This document shows, piece after piece, positions 44,831 to 58,202 of a stretch of 64,000 nucleotides of DNA. The notes under the pieces were generated by a model. That model saw only the letters and a list, made by a program, of their open reading frames with translations. It was not told the DNA's origin and made no database searches. This stretch comes from Microvelia longipes. Its lineage: Eukaryota; Arthropoda; Insecta; Hemiptera; Veliidae. Position numbers and translations under genes: made by a program. The stretch lies in assembly GCA_018340805.1 (NCBI GenBank), contig JACMZG010001870.1, forward strand, positions 23,926,874-23,990,873, given 5' to 3'. The first letter of the stretch is position 1, and each line of letters begins with the position of its first letter.

Positions 44831-47800
44831 ATTTGTAAGTTATTTGTTATAGCAATTTATTAATTCTTTTACTAATATAGCATGTTGTTTCTTTATGAGC
44901 TTTAATGGTTTTCTATTAAAGCTTATCATATAGGGTAGCTGTTAAACAGTTGAAATCCAGTTTGGAAGCAGATATGGAGCAGATATTTTTTTATTCAAAT
45001 CAACCACAAACGGAGAGATCTCTCACCATATGAAGTTAAACAAAGGATCTTCCAAAAAAGGTAAAATAGCTATTTAATATATAGGGTAATCTAAGGTTAG
45101 CTAACGTAAGTCTAACGATAATAGATAAGGTCTTCCGCGAAAAAAGGAGGAGGAGGATGTCGCATTTAAAAGGGGACTATTATAGATTATTAGATAATAT
45201 TTTCTAATATTTAAATTTATATAAATATTAGATAATGTTTATATAGATTCAAAATATTATTTTTATGGCTGATCTTATATATATATCAGTTATATCAGTT
45301 CTTGACATGTTTTTATATTTTTTTTAAACAATGAATTATTGGTTAAAAAATTTTTAGTTCGCAAAATCATGGCCGACAAATAATAGCGTCTATAATTTTA
45401 AAATCTTAAGTACTAAAATATTTAACATACCTCAAAGAAGATTGTCACTAGAGATTCAACAAAATTCAACAACAGTCTATCTGTTTTAAGTAAATAGAGA
45501 TCAATAGGTATATAAAAGTTTGGAGTTCCCCATAGATTTTTAATACACGCAGAAACCTAAAAAATTGTTTCTACTAGAAAAAAATATGTCGCGGGGGTCT
45601 GCATGCCGGATAAATCTTCTTTGAAATGCGTGCTCCTGTCACTTGTGTGCTTAACTATACTTTTTTGTTTAAGTTTCCTGTTAGTGCTTTATAACTTGAG
45701 TAATAGTATTACTACTAGTCGTATTTACTTTACAAAAGTGCACACCATTATTTGCTTTAAATTAAAACTTAGTTAATTAATGCTTTTCATTGAAAGCTTT
45801 CAGGGCATATCCTTTAAAAAAATCCACAAAAAGGAAAAGTAACGAGTAGTAATACTATTGTTCTTTCGAACGATAGCGTGTTTCGCCACACGTATTTTTT
45901 GGTTTTTTGTCAAGACCTCTGAAACAGATTTTGGCCATACTCGGAAGTATGGCCCCGCTATGGAGATTGTCCCATTAGTTGAATTTGGGAACTATCCCTA
46001 AAATTTAAATTTAGTATAATAAATATTATAATATTTAGATAATAGAAAAAAACCTTCAAATTTAGATAATATTCTTTTGCCACTATTAATAGTTATTATT
46101 TAAGATGTTTTAATAGATTATTATAGCATTATTCAGATTTTATAAGTGAATACTTGTGAGAATTCCCCGGATCTTACTAAAAATAAATAAGTAAATTTTT
46201 CTGCTCATACATAATATATTTAGACATTTGTACCATAGAAAACCACACAAATGAAAATATTATATAAATAATATTGATTATTTTCAATTTATGGCATTTC
46301 CTATGGCGGGTGCAAGAAAATATTCCAATAGTCTTATGAAGAAATTTATGAACATATTATTTTACTTGTTTACTTTTTCTGTGGCAAATAAATTATGAAG
46401 TTACTCTTTCCCTAAAAAGTTTGTAAAAGTTTGCTTCGTAAGAAATCGAATCATCCAAAGAAAGATAATAATGTAAATCTTTCTGGTTTTTAGTTTGTTT
46501 TATTAGTTTTTCTTCTGAGTTGTGATTTTTAAGGGGTGCACGGTTAAAGTTTTTGGAAAAGTAAAGTTGAGAGTTCTTTCGAAGAACTAATTTTAAGTTT
46601 GGGTCAGAAGTGAACATTTGTCACTTGGCAAGTCCCTCGTGTACAGTCAAGTCTCCAAGTTATAACTGTATCCTTCTTTGGGAGGGGAAAATCTGACGGA
46701 CATAGAAAATATAACTTTTTTATCTTACTTTTTTCAAAACTTTTTTAACTCTAACAACTGTAAGAATATAATTTATGGTATTGATATAAACCAAAACTAT
46801 AATACAAGTATAATAATCTAAGAATAATATTTAAATGCAAGGAGTCAAAACTCAAGAAAACCTACTTGAGCAATATGGTTTTTTTTGACATTTTTGAAAC
46901 TTTGCAGAGACATCTGCAAAGAGACTCCAAAACGAATAACCTGAAATGTTAATTTTGTTTACTTGCCCATATTCATATTTTTAAAAGAGAATCTGATTCG
47001 AGTAATAGGCCCAAAACTTCATTCATGATATCGTATTACTGACAAAGAAAAGGCTCAGGATGAAAATGTGCCTTCGTCCGATTTGGGAAATTCTACCCCA
47101 GTCTCTGATAAGGTAAACCCTCTCTAGGTAATGCCTCTAGAACCTCAAGAGCCATATGTACTATCCGACACAGAAGATATTGATCAAAAAGAAAGACGAA
47201 ATATTAGAGTCAGACACAGACTCTCATTACAACCGCTACTACGAAAGTAGACATTATGACAATCACCCATTATGACCGCAGAGACTTAAACAAAACTGCT
47301 TTAAAGCCTCATAGAGACAGTGAGAACAAAAAGTCATAGGGCTACTACATCATAGGTGAAAACTACTCCGAATAAAACTAATGACGAAGGACGTAATGAT
47401 TAAGAAATAGAACTCCATCAGGCGAAACAACTCCTGGGTTATCTACCACCAGCAAAATAAGAAAAGTTGAGGGAGCAGGCAATTCAAACAGAAACACTGT
47501 ATGTGGGGGATCAATAAAGAATAAGTATTGGGAGGAATCAGTAACAATTAACTAAAAGAAAAATAACAAAAAATACAATAGATTAAAATATTAAAATTAA
47601 AAAGAATTACAAAAATAGTTCTTCTTTTAAGATAATATAACAAACATAATAATATAGAATACTAATATAGAATAATAATAATGTAGAATAGAAAATATTG
47701 TAGTAGAATAATATAGAGAATATATATAGTAAAATAATTGAAGGTATAATAAATTAAATAAAAATCAAATAAATAATATAATAATAAAAAATAGAAATAT

Positions 47801-48025
47801 AAGATTAAAAAGGTTATATTAAAATATTTTTATGATAAAAAAAATAAATTAACAGCCTTTTTACTAATTGTAAGAAATAAGTGGAAATAAAATTCCTCAA
47901 AAAAGAAAAGAATATAAAGAATAAAATTTAAAAAAAAAAATAATATAAATACATAAGTTCAAAAAAAAAATGATAATGTATTAGACTAATAATTGTATCA
48001 ATAACATAATATAATTAAATTAACA
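44831..48025. other. Gene-poor stretch with possible coding relics
   Basis: At 44990-45060 a frame reads INHKRRDLSPYEVKQRIFQK before a GTAAAA donor. At 46393-46617 (minus) a 74-codon ORF contains SDPNLKLVLRKNSQLYF. At 47040-47560 less AT-rich, stop-broken sequence looks like an old coding region. A perfect GGCCATACT/AGTATGGCC hairpin lies at 45933-45954. From 47560 to 48010 the sequence is AT low-complexity. None recognised. Confidence 0.3.
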
Positions 48026-48190
48026 TTCCATGTTCCTACACCAGCACCTCCTAAACCTGCTCCTCCTAAACCTGCTCCTCCAAAACAAACTCCTCCCAAA
48101 GCAGCTTCCAAATCAGAGGGAAGATATTTGCAAGTGGTTATCCACTACACTAATGTTACTGGTAACCGGATAAAATGTAACCGCTTATAA
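48026..48190 (+). pseudogene. Proline-rich coding relic
   Basis: Open frame from about 48030: VPTPAPPKPAPPKPAPPKQT, PPKAASKSEGRYLQVVIHYT, then a stop at about 48190. A (CCTAAACCTGCTCCT)n coding repeat. No start codon or neighbours identified. Followed by repeated CCGGATAAAATGTAACCG words. Confidence 0.25.
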
Positions 48191-48298
48191 AACTTACCCA
48201 GATGAAATGTCCCCGGATAAAATGTACCCGAAGCCAGACTGGTTAAAGCTCATATCCGGCAAATAGATACCTTAGATATCTTTAATATCGGCAAATAG

Positions 48299-48326
48299 AT
48301 ATCTTCTACCCGGGTAGAAGATATAT
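48299..48326. other. Perfect 26-bp palindrome
   Basis: ATATCTTCTACCC followed by GGGTAGAAGATAT with no loop. Confidence 0.7.
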
Positions 48327-48578
48327 CTCATAAGCTTGACCCCTTAAGCCTGATGATGGTTCCTTTAGTACAAATATTTAAGAAGAAACTAATCATGAAA
48401 TGCATAAATGGCACTCCCATACTTATTTCCACGCTTTCAAAAAAAAAAACTTGCAAGTTCCCGGCCCCCGAGCACACTTATAAATCAATAAATGTGAAAG
48501 TGTTTCGGTTGTACAGCTTTTATCTCTCTTGAAGTTACTCTCAAAAAAACTTTTATCGGTGCTACTTACCTACCTTCC

Positions 48579-48974
48579 AGATTTCCATTGGTTTCTGAAG
48601 AAAATCTGTTTATCTGTTGAAGAAATACTGTATTGTCATAACTTCTCATATCTATTGATGTACTATAACTTCTCTGATGTATTGTCCATACATCAGAGAA
48701 CATGTATACATGTATGGATGTATAAATCCGTACATCATTGTACTATATCCACTGATGTATTGTCATTACTTGTACTGCTACTGATGTACGGTGATGTACC
48801 GTGAATCAGTGGATATGAGAAGTTATGACAATACAGTATTTCTTCAACATATCAACAACGTTTTATGCATTTGGTATATTGTAATCACCGTACATCAGTG
48901 GGTATGAGAAGTTATGACGATACAGTATTTCTTCAACATACAAACAGATTTTCTTAAGAAACCAATGGAAATCT
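48579..48974. mobile_element. Fold-back element with AGATTTCCATTGGTTTCT ends
   Basis: Left arm AGATTTCCATTGGTTTCTGA through GAAGAAATACTGTATTGTCA (to about 48665) is inverse to about 48885-48974. An additional internal copy of the arm core is at about 48806-48850 (GAGAAGTTATGACAATACAG). 396 bp. TSD not visible. Confidence 0.7.
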
Positions 48975-50495
48975 ATAAAAATATAATCTCGTTTTTGAAA
49001 AGCACAAGAAAGCACATAAATATCCTAGAAGACCTCTTCCACTCTCTAAATGCATTGTAAGAGACCGGCTTTTTAGGCGTTGTCTTTACAACAAAGATAT
49101 TGCCATAAATATCACAACTTTATCATGTTTTGTGATCACATGTTGGGACAACATTTTGTCACAATCTTGTGATAAAAGCCATTATCAAAACATTTTTAAT
49201 GCCAATAATAGACTCTAGACTTATATGGGTTCAGCCGGATCTTAATCGTGCCAGTAGGTCAATCACCTACTTCGCAATGACCTGGACCTAAATGGCATTG
49301 ACTTGATTATAAAGATTAAGTTTGCATCATTCAGGTATCAGCTTAGACTTGCTCTTTGGATTAATAAGAGCTTTCTCAATATTTCCCATAGTCAAGAGCT
49401 AGGTAAGACGTTCAATTGAGACGCTAAGTGCATATTCTGCTACCTTGCTGCTTATTTAACTTAAGAAAAAATCTTCTTTTTGGCACAGCTAAACCAGTTT
49501 AGCTGACCAAACCAAATTGAACCAAAACTACTCAACAAATTCGAGGTTAAATAATTTATTTTGATTCCTGCTCGTTCTGTCGTTTATAGTAAAGCAAAAT
49601 ACTATATAACGATTTATAATTTAATTTATTTAGTTATATACTTCGTACCTGTCTAAAAATGTTTATTTATCTTAGATCATACACCCTTGTTAAACTATAA
49701 ATCGTAAAGTATACTTAACAAAAACTAGTCAAGCTTCACCAAAGTTATTTAAGTAAGAAGTTAAGTAGATAATTCAGTTTATACCAAGTCTAATCCCATG
49801 AGATATGACATTTCTAACTTATAGGACAGGGGAGACAAATAATTGCTGAAAGGTACCCTCAGTGACGGATATACAGATCTATACTACACCGAGGACTTGC
49901 GGGTTTAGTTAACATTGGATTTTCTAAGAAAACTTTGTGCTGAGTAGTAAAACATCATATAATCATATAAATCACTTCATATACTAGGAAATATTAATAG
50001 GAAACAATGGGATTCATAAGATAAGTCCTATAAGGTTGCTAACTCTTTTAAGTAAAAAACAAATATTTATAAGTACTAATTATATAGATTAATCTTACAT
50101 GTGCTGTAATCGTCAGAAATGCTCATACTCTTTCTTACAACAAAGTATGTTTAGTAAAGATACACTAATGTGGAGGTATTCAAGAATATTAATTATATAA
50201 GGACTAACATATAAAAAGATCTTATTTCCTTTATATATATCAATATAAATTAATAAATAAATTATAAATATATTTTTTTAGGATCCCATATTTTTTATGA
50301 GACTTCTTTTTTTACCCTCTCTTTATTATTCATTTAGTTTTTTTCCTTCTTTTGTTAACACCGCATTGATGTACAAATCTTCAAATTATACAATTTTGAT
50401 TATTTGTTAATTTTGTTTGTCAGTTTATTATAAGTTTATTTTATTTTGAGGATAGACAAGAATAAATATGTTAAAAAAAGAAAAAGAAGTTTTTT
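48975..50495. other. Gene-poor stretch
   Basis: No coding segment recognised. The word GATATGACATTTCTAACTTA near 49800 recurs, slightly changed, at about 51515-51535, so the two places share a short repeat. Confidence 0.35.
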
Positions 50496-50650
50496 TTAAT
50501 GTTATACTGTGCAGAATGTGCTCTGTTTTATTCTTATGCTCAGTGCAATTAAAAACAAATGTGTTATTTATTGTTATACTCTGTACAATGTGTTCTGTAT
50601 TGTTCTTATGCTCAGTGCAATTTAAAAAAAATGTGTTCTTATTTATTGTT
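50495..50650. repeat. About 75-bp tandem duplication
   Basis: TTATACTGTGCAGAATGTGC..TTATGCTCAGTGCAATTAAA is followed by a second unit TTATACTCTGTACAATGTGT..TTATGCTCAGTGCAATTTAA. The source of a Cys-rich chance ORF. Confidence 0.75.
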
Positions 50651-51539
50651 ATAAATATTTGTTCCTTGGCACCATATTTGTACATGATTTATGTTTCTCT
50701 GTACAAATTGTCTTAATTAAAAAAAAATTGGTTATAATTAGTTATTTAGTGTATAAGAAATCTAGGGGAAGTGGAAGAACACTAATGCAACAACTTCCTC
50801 CTTTTTATTTTTCAAGATATTATTCTATATTTTAAAACTATGTTGTGTTGTAAAAAAGAAAAAATAAATAAACCTTTTTTTTATTATATTATTTTATTTA
50901 TTAATTTATTAAATGTCCAAAGGGAAATCAGCTTATGAGGTTGGGGACATGATATTCTAAAGCAGTGTACTCGGATACCAGTCATAAAAAGGATTAAGTT
51001 GTTGCTTCTCGTATATTTATCAATAAAAACCTAGATTTATTTACATCTTTAATATTTATAGATTATTTTAGTCATTTATTATGTCTTGTATAGGTACGTG
51101 TCTTATAAATAGGTACGTATAAAAACTTATGACAATCCAGGTATTAGTAATATAGAAATTTTAAATTGCAGCTTGCAGCCTAATAAAATTTAATCTATTC
51201 GATCTATTAGATTGCAGTCTATGACGATTTAATATAATTTCAAGTTTTTTGTCATAATGAACACAAAAGGTTAAATTTGATTATTACTAAATATATATTT
51301 AGTTCATGTGAATTTCCTTCTTCTTTAATTCAATTAAAAACCGGAATGGTTTTTACTGTAGTTTTAGAAGTTAGTTAGTTTAGAAGTTAGTTTTGAAGTT
51401 ATGCAAAGATATTATTGGTTTATAGATAAATAATAGATTGATTGATAAATAATATACTAATTAATAATACTAATTAAGCAAGCAGATAATTAGTTTACAA
51501 GTCTAACTCCTATGTGATAAGACATTTCTAACTTACGTG

Positions 51540-51960
51540 AAAAAATCGGGTACGGGGTACCTCGGAATATTTCCTTATTACATCGGATTCGCTACGCTCA
51601 TTCTCCCTGCATCGGACTTGCTTCGCTCGTCCTCTAATGAAATAAAGCTTGGCACATATGTTGGTCTTATACATGGCTACATGCGAGCCAAATCTCAATT
51701 TGATCGCATTATTTTTCCGTGTTTTATGATTTTTTAAAAATTTTCATAGTTTTTTAAAGTCATTATTGGGGGTTAATGACGTCATAATAAAATTTTTTTC
51801 TGAATAGCACAGCTACAGGGGTAGACTGTTTTTTTTTTACAAGATTTCAACCCTCCAGCATAAATACACTAAGCGATACGTTGATAACAGACACATACAC
51901 ATACACACAAACAACAAACACACACAGACATACAAAGTAAAAATATTGCGCCTTAACAGC
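51540..51960 (+). mobile_element. Family A repeat, copy 8 (internal deletion)
   Basis: AAATCGGGTACGGGGTACCT start, CTTCGCTCGTCCTCTAATG junction, then CTTGGCACATATGTTGGTCT and AATACACTAAGCGATACG. About 230 bp of the middle is missing. Confidence 0.7.
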
Positions 51961-54900
51961 TTACTTTAAGCTTTTGAAACACATAATCATGGTTTTAGAA
52001 AAAACCATCCCTAAAGTTTGTTTTTTGTAGCAACTATTACTATCACATCGTCTAATATTGATTGTTATAGGGACTGTCGAACTGTTTAATTGATTACAAA
52101 CGAATAAAATATTAGAGGAAGGGTAATGTCTGGAAAATATATTACCTTATAAGCATTACCTTGTTAATATTTTATTATTTACACAATTTTTGTAACATGA
52201 CTCTGTCGTGTATGAAGAAATAAATAAATTATTAATTTTAACTGTATAATATTTTAGTTCCAATTGTTTAGACGAGCTAGCGTCAGGCTGCGTTCTGTTT
52301 AAGGTCTATTTATTCTATGATAGCGTCTGATGTCTGTTCACTCAAATCTACATCCTATTCGGATATTTTTAGTTATTATAACGTGGAAATCCGACAAAAT
52401 AAGCATGTGTCCTATATTTTACTATTGCAATGCTTCCTATTCTTATAAAAAAGCAAAATGCATATTTTAATTTGAAAGTTTAAGTAAATTAATGTATTTA
52501 GTTTTTAGTTATAGGTCCTTCCAATGATAGTCGAGTCAAAAGAGATGACTCATTCGGCGTTTGCTTCCCTTTTCTCTTCTGAAAGCATGTTTACGGATAT
52601 CACTCGAGGATCATATATGTTTTATGGACGAAGAAGCTCATCATAACGAATGCTACTTCAATGGACAACAAACCAAAACAGTATGTATTGCATTGTGTCA
52701 ACTCTGATTTTGTTCCATATCCTTAAATTCGCATTGTTAGTAAAATTAATAAGTCTAATTGATCAGTATCCTATTAACGGTTTATAGGATGATCTAAATT
52801 CATTTAAACTTTTCTCAAAGAAAGGCTCTGAAATAGTAACTTTAGAGCCAATAGAACTTAAAACGTATTTTCATTACACCTACACTATTTTAAAACAAAT
52901 ATTTAACTCCTAAAACAGTGTTTTTTCATTTCACTTACCTCTGAAAAAATACTGTAAGCACATGACTGCAAAGAGTTTTCTTTACCTTGACAATATTTAC
53001 TGTCTCACTTCGTTCGACGGTAAATATAATTGCCACAATTAAGAAAAAAATAACTTTACAGCCTAGTAGCAAAATATACCATTATGGAACTCTACACGCA
53101 GTTTAATAAATCACTGTACAGATTGTCATTTCCATTACTAGCTGGTATCTTTAAACGCTAAAAATATTACTTAGTACATATTAAATCCTATCATTTATAT
53201 GTTATAGTTATGACTGGAAAAATTAAAATTTTAGTATTTCGGTTTAAATTTAGTGTAGTCTTTTAGTTCTATTATTCTTCACTAAAAAGTGATATCAGCG
53301 TAGTAGGTGTCACTTGTCAATACGGACATTAATATTTGCGCCAGTAATCACTTAGATTTAATCAACACAACACCTATTCTGTACATCTTTTGATCATTAA
53401 AAGACGAACAATAGAATGCATAAAACAAAGGAAAAGCTGCGCAAGGTGGTAAAATAACATACCTTAGGGAAATAAACTATAGAGATGAGGTTTTCCCCTT
53501 CATTAGTATAATGTGTATCTGGGTCATATCTACTGGGAATTTCCTTGCTATCCTTACCATTTTCCTTTTAGCTTTTCTAACCAAAGACTTTTGTTTCAAA
53601 GTTGATTCAAGAATCTTTGATTTATATGGAATACTGTGTAAAACCAAACCATACAGTCTCTTGAGGATTTAGCGTTAATCAAGAATATTGCTAAGATTCT
53701 TTTAGGTGTTGTTAGAATGCCGCATACGAAGTTCTATGTGACATTGTTTTATTGTTGTTAAAAATCTATATTTTAATTTGCATATTTATTCACACTAAGC
53801 CTAGAGGATGAAAATATATTTCTTGACAAATAAAAATATTTCAGACTTAAAAAAATTACTTTTGTCTGCTATAAAACAATCTCTTACGTATATAACTCAT
53901 TAAACTTCTGTAAATGATTCATCCCCATTTGAAATTATTATTAATTAAAGAAATAATAATAATTAAGTATAATTAAATACCAGATTATTTTTATTTAGCT
54001 TTTTAAGCTTGATTAAGCTTTTATTTTAATTAAATAAAAAATTAAGATTGTTGTCTTAACTATACATATAGCACGGAGATACATTACTAGATGGGTCTAC
54101 CCTGTCTCATAGATTGAGGGGATTGAGACATCTTTTTAGGGCTTTGTGTTACATTATTGTAACCTTCAACCAAGAAAGTGATAAGGTTATAATAAATCAA
54201 TCATTGTCTTAACTTGATTAAATTGACAATTTAAGGTGCTCAGGTTAATTTTTTCAATGTTTTAAAATTCACTCTCTTGACAATATTTCTACGTAATCTG
54301 CTATATATACTTCTTATACGTTTAAATTATTTATTACATTTATAGGTTGATGATAATTTCTTTCCCATTTTTGTTACTAATAAACAAGGTGGCACTGCAA
54401 TTTTCTACAATATATTTATTGTAGGAGATTTTTTTAAAATATTGTTTATTTATTTTTTACTGAATTAATAAGGATCGCCATACTTTTAAATTGTTTTTTA
54501 TTTTGTCAAACTTTTTACCATAAAAGAAGCACCTACATTAAATGCATACAATTTTATGTCAATTTAAAGTTTTATAGGAAAATAACAGAGATTGTAAGTA
54601 AAACTTTGTCTCAAAATGAGTGACGTTATCAAAATGTGATTTATGACAATACGTTCTAACAATTGTTCCATTTCATTAAAAAATATTCATAAATGAATAA
54701 TTACAATATCAAATATATTGTAGATATTTTACTTCTTCATTATTAAAAGAATAATAATTATCCAAAGACGCACCTAAATTATAAAAATAAGAATTAGCTA
54801 AACCAGTTATTAAAAATGTAACTAACCCTCGATATGATATGATGGAAGAGGTCAGGTCAGTCTTTATAACACGCCATTCACTCACCATTCTTAAACTATT

Positions 54901-55345
54901 AATTATTAATAATGTTATAATATTTTAATTAATTTAATTATTCTAATGTGTGGTAGGAGATAAGTTATGTCTAAGGGTCAGTCAGTCAGTTGTTTTCATT
55001 ATAAAGTTAGTGAACATAGTAATACTACGTGAATATATTATTGTTAATGGTTCTCACGCAAGTTAAATACATATAAATGACAGAAAATAACATGGTATAC
55101 TGAATCTTTAATTAAGTTTAGAGTTAATTTTAAAAACCTTTTTTTTTCTTTAATTATTAACAATTTTTTAATTAAGTAATTGGAAGTATAAAAATATGAT
55201 AATGATCTTAGAATTATAATGATAAATTTACAAAATATTTAATTTAATGAAGTGGCTCCATTGCTTGTAATAATTTTTTTCTTAAATATTTAGCATTGCA
55301 ATTCATTTTTTAATTATTTTTTTAAATTACTACTTTTAGCTTTTT
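51961..55345. other. Gene-poor stretch
   Basis: AT-rich, no conserved frame or TIR pair recognised. A TTTACTGTCTCACTTC..GACGGTAAATA hairpin is at about 53000-53028. A GC-richer piece at 52520-52690 has no continuous frame. Confidence 0.35.
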
Positions 55346-55347
55346 AA

Positions 55348-56093
55348 TTTTCCTCATTTATACCGTAGATATTTAGGAAAAGTATTATGTCTACAAAAAA
55401 AATCGAAACCAGGATGTGACCAGAATTATTCGTTTCAGGTGTTTTTAAGACCTCCTAAGTGGTTTTTACAAAATTTTCCGTCTGTATATGTGTGTATGAG
55501 TCTGTTATCTCGTAGCTCCTAGTGTAATTATGCTAGAGAGTTAAAACTTGTACAAAATTTAGTCTATAGGTGTAGTTGTCCTATTCGGAAAAGATTTTTT
55601 ATGACGTCCTTAACCGCAACAATGATTCAGCGAAAATTTCGAAAAATTATAAAACGCGAAAAAATGTTGCGATCAATTTAAGATTTAGCGCGCATGTAGC
55701 CATATATAAGACTAACATAGTGCCAAGTTTGATCTCATTATCAGCATTAGATCAATATTTATTGAATGACTCGTGTACGTGTTTTTAAAAAATTGTGAAA
55801 GGTTGGGAAATAATCTAGTTGATTTTATATTTTGTACAAGTATACTCGTATACCTTCACGTAATAAATAGGTACACCAAGTTTCGTTTCAATGCGACAAG
55901 TATATCTATGATTTTCGTTGAATAGAAGTTAAGCAGGATTGATCGTAGTCAGTGCTGTATGGGTGACCTTCGAGAATAAAACGGATGTATTTACTATATG
56001 AGGACGAGCGAAGCTAGTCTGAAATAGGGAGGCCAGCATAAGAATCCGATGTAATAAGGAACAGTTTCATTGTACCCCCTACCCGATTTTTTA
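55348..56093 (-). mobile_element. Family A repeat, copy 9 (inverse, near complete)
   Basis: From TTTTCCTCATTTATACCGTA to GTACCCCCTACCCGATTTTT. Contains all the words listed for copies 6 and 7, with both ends present. Confidence 0.75.
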
Positions 56094-56319
56094 CTTTTAC
56101 TTATTTATCCCGCAGTTATTGTAAGAAAAGTGTTGTATTTTCAAAAAAATCTGAGGCTCCTTTATTTTACTTGAAATATCCGTTGCAGGTGTTATTAAGA
56201 GCTACTAAGTGGTTTTCAGAAAGTTTTTTTTTGTCTTTATGTGTGTTTGTGATAATTTTAATATTTATAAAAATTAAAGTTGCGAGTATCAGTTTGATGT
56301 AAATAATAGATAATGATTA

Positions 56320-57500
56320 TTGATATTATTAATAATAATTCAAATTCAAATTCAAAAATTAATATATTTCACCTTTATACATTTTTTACAAACTTTATAA
56401 AACGAAAAATAAATAAAAATATGTACTTCTAACAATATATATATATATATTTTTTTTTAAACAAAAAAAGGTTTGAAGATGCACTCCCGAAAAAGACAAC
56501 TTGTGTTCGGGAGTGTCTTCTGTTGTAGTGTGCATTGTAAATAAGGGGCAAAAAACTTAATAAAAGAATGAAAAAATAAAATAATATAATAAATAAAATA
56601 GTTTTAAAATTTAAGATAAACATAAAATATTGGCAATAATTAATAGTTACATATTTTATAAGGAAGAAAGAAAATGTTTTTTTTTTTTTTTTTTTAATTA
56701 AGGTAGATAAGATGAGATAAATAGTTAAAATATAAGATATAAGATAAATAGAGTGGATATATATATAGATACATAATAATTTATTATGCAAAATATTTAA
56801 ATTCTTTTTAAAATAAAATTAAATTTGGTTTTTGACAGAGGTTAACCAAGAAGTTCAAATATGTGTGTATTTTTTAATTACTATTCAAAAGAGTGATTAT
56901 TTCACCTTTTTAAAATATTTTGTATTTCTTGGCTAGTCTCTAGATTAAAAATATCTTAATAGTAATGCTGGTTTATTATTATATATTAATTTGAGGTGTT
57001 GAAGAAAACGTTTGTATCTTTTTTGAAAATATTAATATTCGAAGAACCCTCTATATGAAGAGGTAATCTATTATAAAGTCGGCCTCAGTCCTACTGAAAG
57101 GTTCAACTAACTTTTTTTGGATGTTTCCTAGTGTTGAGCCTGTGCCCCACTAGGAAAATCATCCAATCTTTTTCTAACAAGCGAAACAATTTATATTTAA
57201 AGAGTGAAACTAAATCCAGCACACCAAACTTTTATAAAGACCTTCAGTCTGATGTCTCTGAGGTAATGACAGACAAATTTTTATGATTCTCTTGTGAATA
57301 ATAACAAGTGGATTAAGAATAGTTTTTGCACAAGAACCCCAACAGGAGAAGGAATATTCGATGAGGGACTGAACCAAGGCAACCATAAATGATAATGATA
57401 TTGATATTGATATAATATAAATGATGATATTTATTTTCTATATTATGGCCTTGTTTAGATTAGTTGGGGTTTAAAGCTATAACTAGATAAACATCCAGTA
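56320..57500 (-). mobile_element. Possible LINE 3' region, inverse orientation
   Basis: Plus strand shows AATTCAAATTCAAATTCAAA (56338), then the stem CACTCCCGAA (56482-56491) and TTCGGGAGTG (56506-56515), and further on CCCTCTATATGAAGAGGTAA (57049). Such TTCAAATTC runs and hairpins are frequent at the 3' ends of arthropod LINEs. No coding region visible. Tentative. Confidence 0.3.
56678..56696. repeat. Poly-T run
   Basis: About 19 consecutive T. Confidence 0.85.
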
Positions 57501-58009
57501 AACACACTAGCAGGACAATGTCCGGTGCAAGCATCCAATTCAGGAATTTGTAAGTTTTTTATTTTTTTTACATATGTTTCATTTGTTAACGAACGAGATT
57601 TTTCGTTCATTTAACGAAAATTATATTTATATTTTAAATTTATTCACTCATTATATTATATTGTATCCCAACGATAATACATGCGTGTAAAAAAATGGAG
57701 CCAAGTCTAGCATTAAAAGATGTGAAATCATTGGATTAGCCTAGTCAAAAGTTCCTATATGAGGTCTTGGCAGTTTAACACTTTACATTATTTATTACAC
57801 ATGGTGTTACACAATTAATTTATTGCTAAACAGCAATAATTTCTTTAATTAAATATTAGATAGGTAAATTGCGTAAAATATTGTGTTATGTTCTAATTTA
57901 AAAATTTAAAACTAGGTTACAAGAATTTTAAAATTTCTCCTCTAAGTAGCACTAGTTGTCAAATTTTCTCTATGATATATTGAGGTTTGGATTACCTTTC
58001 AACTTAGTA

Positions 58010-58011
<2 letters not shown>

Positions 58012-58081
<70 letters not shown>
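58012..58081. repeat. (TA)n microsatellite
   Basis: 70 bp of TA with one AATA break. The source of overlapping Tyr-Ile ORFs on both strands. Confidence 0.95.
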
Positions 58082-58086
<5 letters not shown>

Positions 58087-58202
58087 GATACTACAAATGT
58101 TAAATTTTTTATTGATTTTTACGCCAACATTTATCTTTATACCAAATTTCAAGTGTCTAATGTTTGTTGAAAGTGCCTGAGAATTTTGATGAGTGAGTGA
58201 CT

